Part shown: positions 4,911 through 5,598 of the stretch, piece by piece
Position numbering within the stretch: the stretch's first letter is position 1
How the letters are laid out: each line of letters opens with the position of its first letter
NCBI GenBank assembly: GCA_002451065.1
Contig: DKBC01000062.1
Location: forward strand, 1-5,598
Direction of reading: 5' to 3'
Origin: Betaproteobacteria bacterium UBA6910
GTDB lineage: Bacteria; Pseudomonadota; Gammaproteobacteria; Burkholderiales; UBA6910
Length of the DNA stretch: 5,598 nucleotides
Program-made: the position numbers and the translations under genes
The notes under the pieces: model-generated
Database searches by the model: none
What the model saw: the letters and a program-made list of their open reading frames with translations, nothing else
What the model was told of the DNA's origin: nothing

Positions 4911-5598
4911 GGCGCGGCGCGAAGGCGCCCGCCGTCGCGGCCAAGGCAATGCCGGCCAGCACCCATCGGAGGTCCGTTGGCAGGGAGCGCGTGCGTGCAA
5001 ACTCGGGTCGGCGCAGCGCTTCGGCCAGCGAGCCCGGCGACGTGAGGCGCAGGTAGCGCAGGTCGGTTTCGGCGGCCAGGGTCTTCAGGTGGGCCTCTTT
5101 CAGGGAAGACAGGTGCTCGGTGCTCTGCCTGACCCGCAAAGCGGCGGCCTCGCGATCCTTGGGATCCAGGTTGCCGACTCCGGGGGTAGGTACGCTCAAT
5201 TGAGCCACCTCTTGCGCCGCCCAAACGCCCAGGGGATTGCCGTCCATGTCGAATTTGGGAATCGGCGACAGGGCATCCGCGCCGACACCCACTATCAGGC
5301 CAGGCACCCGACGCTGCCCGCTGTTTTCCACTGGGTAGCGAAGCGATGGATCAGTGGGCGGGGCTTCGTGGCCGTCCGTCATGAAGACCAGAACCGGCTT
5401 GGGATCCAGCGCGCGGGCAGCTTCCAGGGCAAAGTGCAGTCCCTTGGATACCTGGCTCGCGCCGGCCCAGCCCATGCGCCAGTCCAGGCGCTCCAGCGTG
5501 GAAGCAAGCTCGGCGTATCCGGCGCAGATGTCCACCGGCGCGAGCAGCAGGAAGGAGCGGTACTCCGTAAACACCGCGATGCCGGCTTCCGAACCGCA
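4894..5598 (-). CDS. mxaL: MxaL-like von Willebrand factor A protein, 5' end missing
   Basis: The frame is open from the right edge to the TGA at 4896-4894, giving 234 visible residues; the true start lies outside. The visible part begins inside a VWA domain (CGSEAGIAVFTEYRSF, then APVDIC), with a later MIDAS-type Asp in VFMTDGHEAPP at visible residues about 71-81. The N-terminal DxSxS metal motif is off the window. The segment MGWAGASQVSKGL, where a MIDAS Thr is usual, has Ser. A C-terminal hydrophobic helix (LRWVLAGIALAATAGAFAP, about 210-228) would anchor it in the inner membrane with the VWA domain probably periplasmic. The FTEYRSFLLLAP and TDGHEAPP stretches resemble MxaL of methanol dehydrogenase clusters, where MxaA, MxaC, MxaK and MxaL are tied to maturation and metal insertion. 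The symbol is tentative: MxaC and other VWA proteins of such clusters are alternatives. It probably belongs to a further minus-strand accessory operon continuing to the right. Confidence 0.75.
   Translation of the reverse strand, partial: CGSEAGIAVFTEYRSFLLLAPVDICAGYAELASTLERLDWRMGWAGASQVSKGLHFALEAARALDPKPVLVFMTDGHEAPPTDPSLRYPVENSGQRRVPGLIVGVGADALSPIPKFDMDGNPLGVWAAQEVAQLSVPTPGVGNLDPKDREAAALRVRQSTEHLSSLKEAHLKTLAAETDLRYLRLTSPGSLAEALRRPEFARTRSLPTDLRWVLAGIALAATAGAFAPRLSSRT

Noticed and set aside
4467..5000. A 177-codon minus-strand frame opposite the pterin dehydratase
   Set aside because: It is antisense to a gene with clear active-site motifs and has no recognisable content.

Overview
The window carries part of a methanol-oxidation locus, centred on a lanthanide-type (XoxF) PQQ methanol dehydrogenase. 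The GC-rich sequence, strong Shine-Dalgarno sites, Sec-type signal peptides and XoxF with periplasmic c-type cytochromes suggest a Gram-negative methylotroph or methanotroph, most likely a proteobacterium. The taxon cannot be fixed from this window, and fused XoxG/XoxJ proteins are also known from non-proteobacterial methanotrophs.

Minus-strand operon (about 4325 to 1). A candidate promoter near 4300-4325 would drive xoxF (4188-2365). A 101-base gap follows, holding a rho-independent terminator-like hairpin. Then come a small monohaem cytochrome c (xoxG-like, 2263-1874), a 432-residue fusion of a MxaJ/XoxJ-type periplasmic binding domain to a second monohaem cytochrome c domain (1855-557), and a secreted trypsin-like serine protease (557 to the left edge, incomplete). 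The fusion stop and the protease start overlap as TAATG, so these two are probably translationally coupled. The protease reading frame is intact as far as visible, with His, Asp and Ser of the triad.

Right part. A divergently transcribed plus-strand gene (4527-4910) encodes a pterin-4a-carbinolamine dehydratase-like protein with a C-terminal extension. It converges on, and overlaps by 17 bases, a minus-strand gene (right edge to 4894, 5' end missing) for a von Willebrand factor A protein with a C-terminal membrane anchor. That protein resembles MxaL, an accessory protein of methanol dehydrogenase clusters.

How the parts work together (inference from families): XoxF oxidises methanol to formaldehyde or formate in the periplasm and passes electrons to the XoxG-type cytochrome. 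The XoxJ-like domain probably helps activate XoxF or docks with it. The fused haem domain, clearly related to the free XoxG, may be a second electron acceptor. The MxaL-like protein is a candidate maturation or metal-insertion factor. The roles of the protease and the pterin dehydratase in this locus are unknown.

The main structural oddities are the XoxJ-cytochrome fusion beside a free paralogous cytochrome, the terminator between xoxF and its partners, and a perfect 38-base palindrome exactly at the left edge, which looks like a fold-back assembly artefact.
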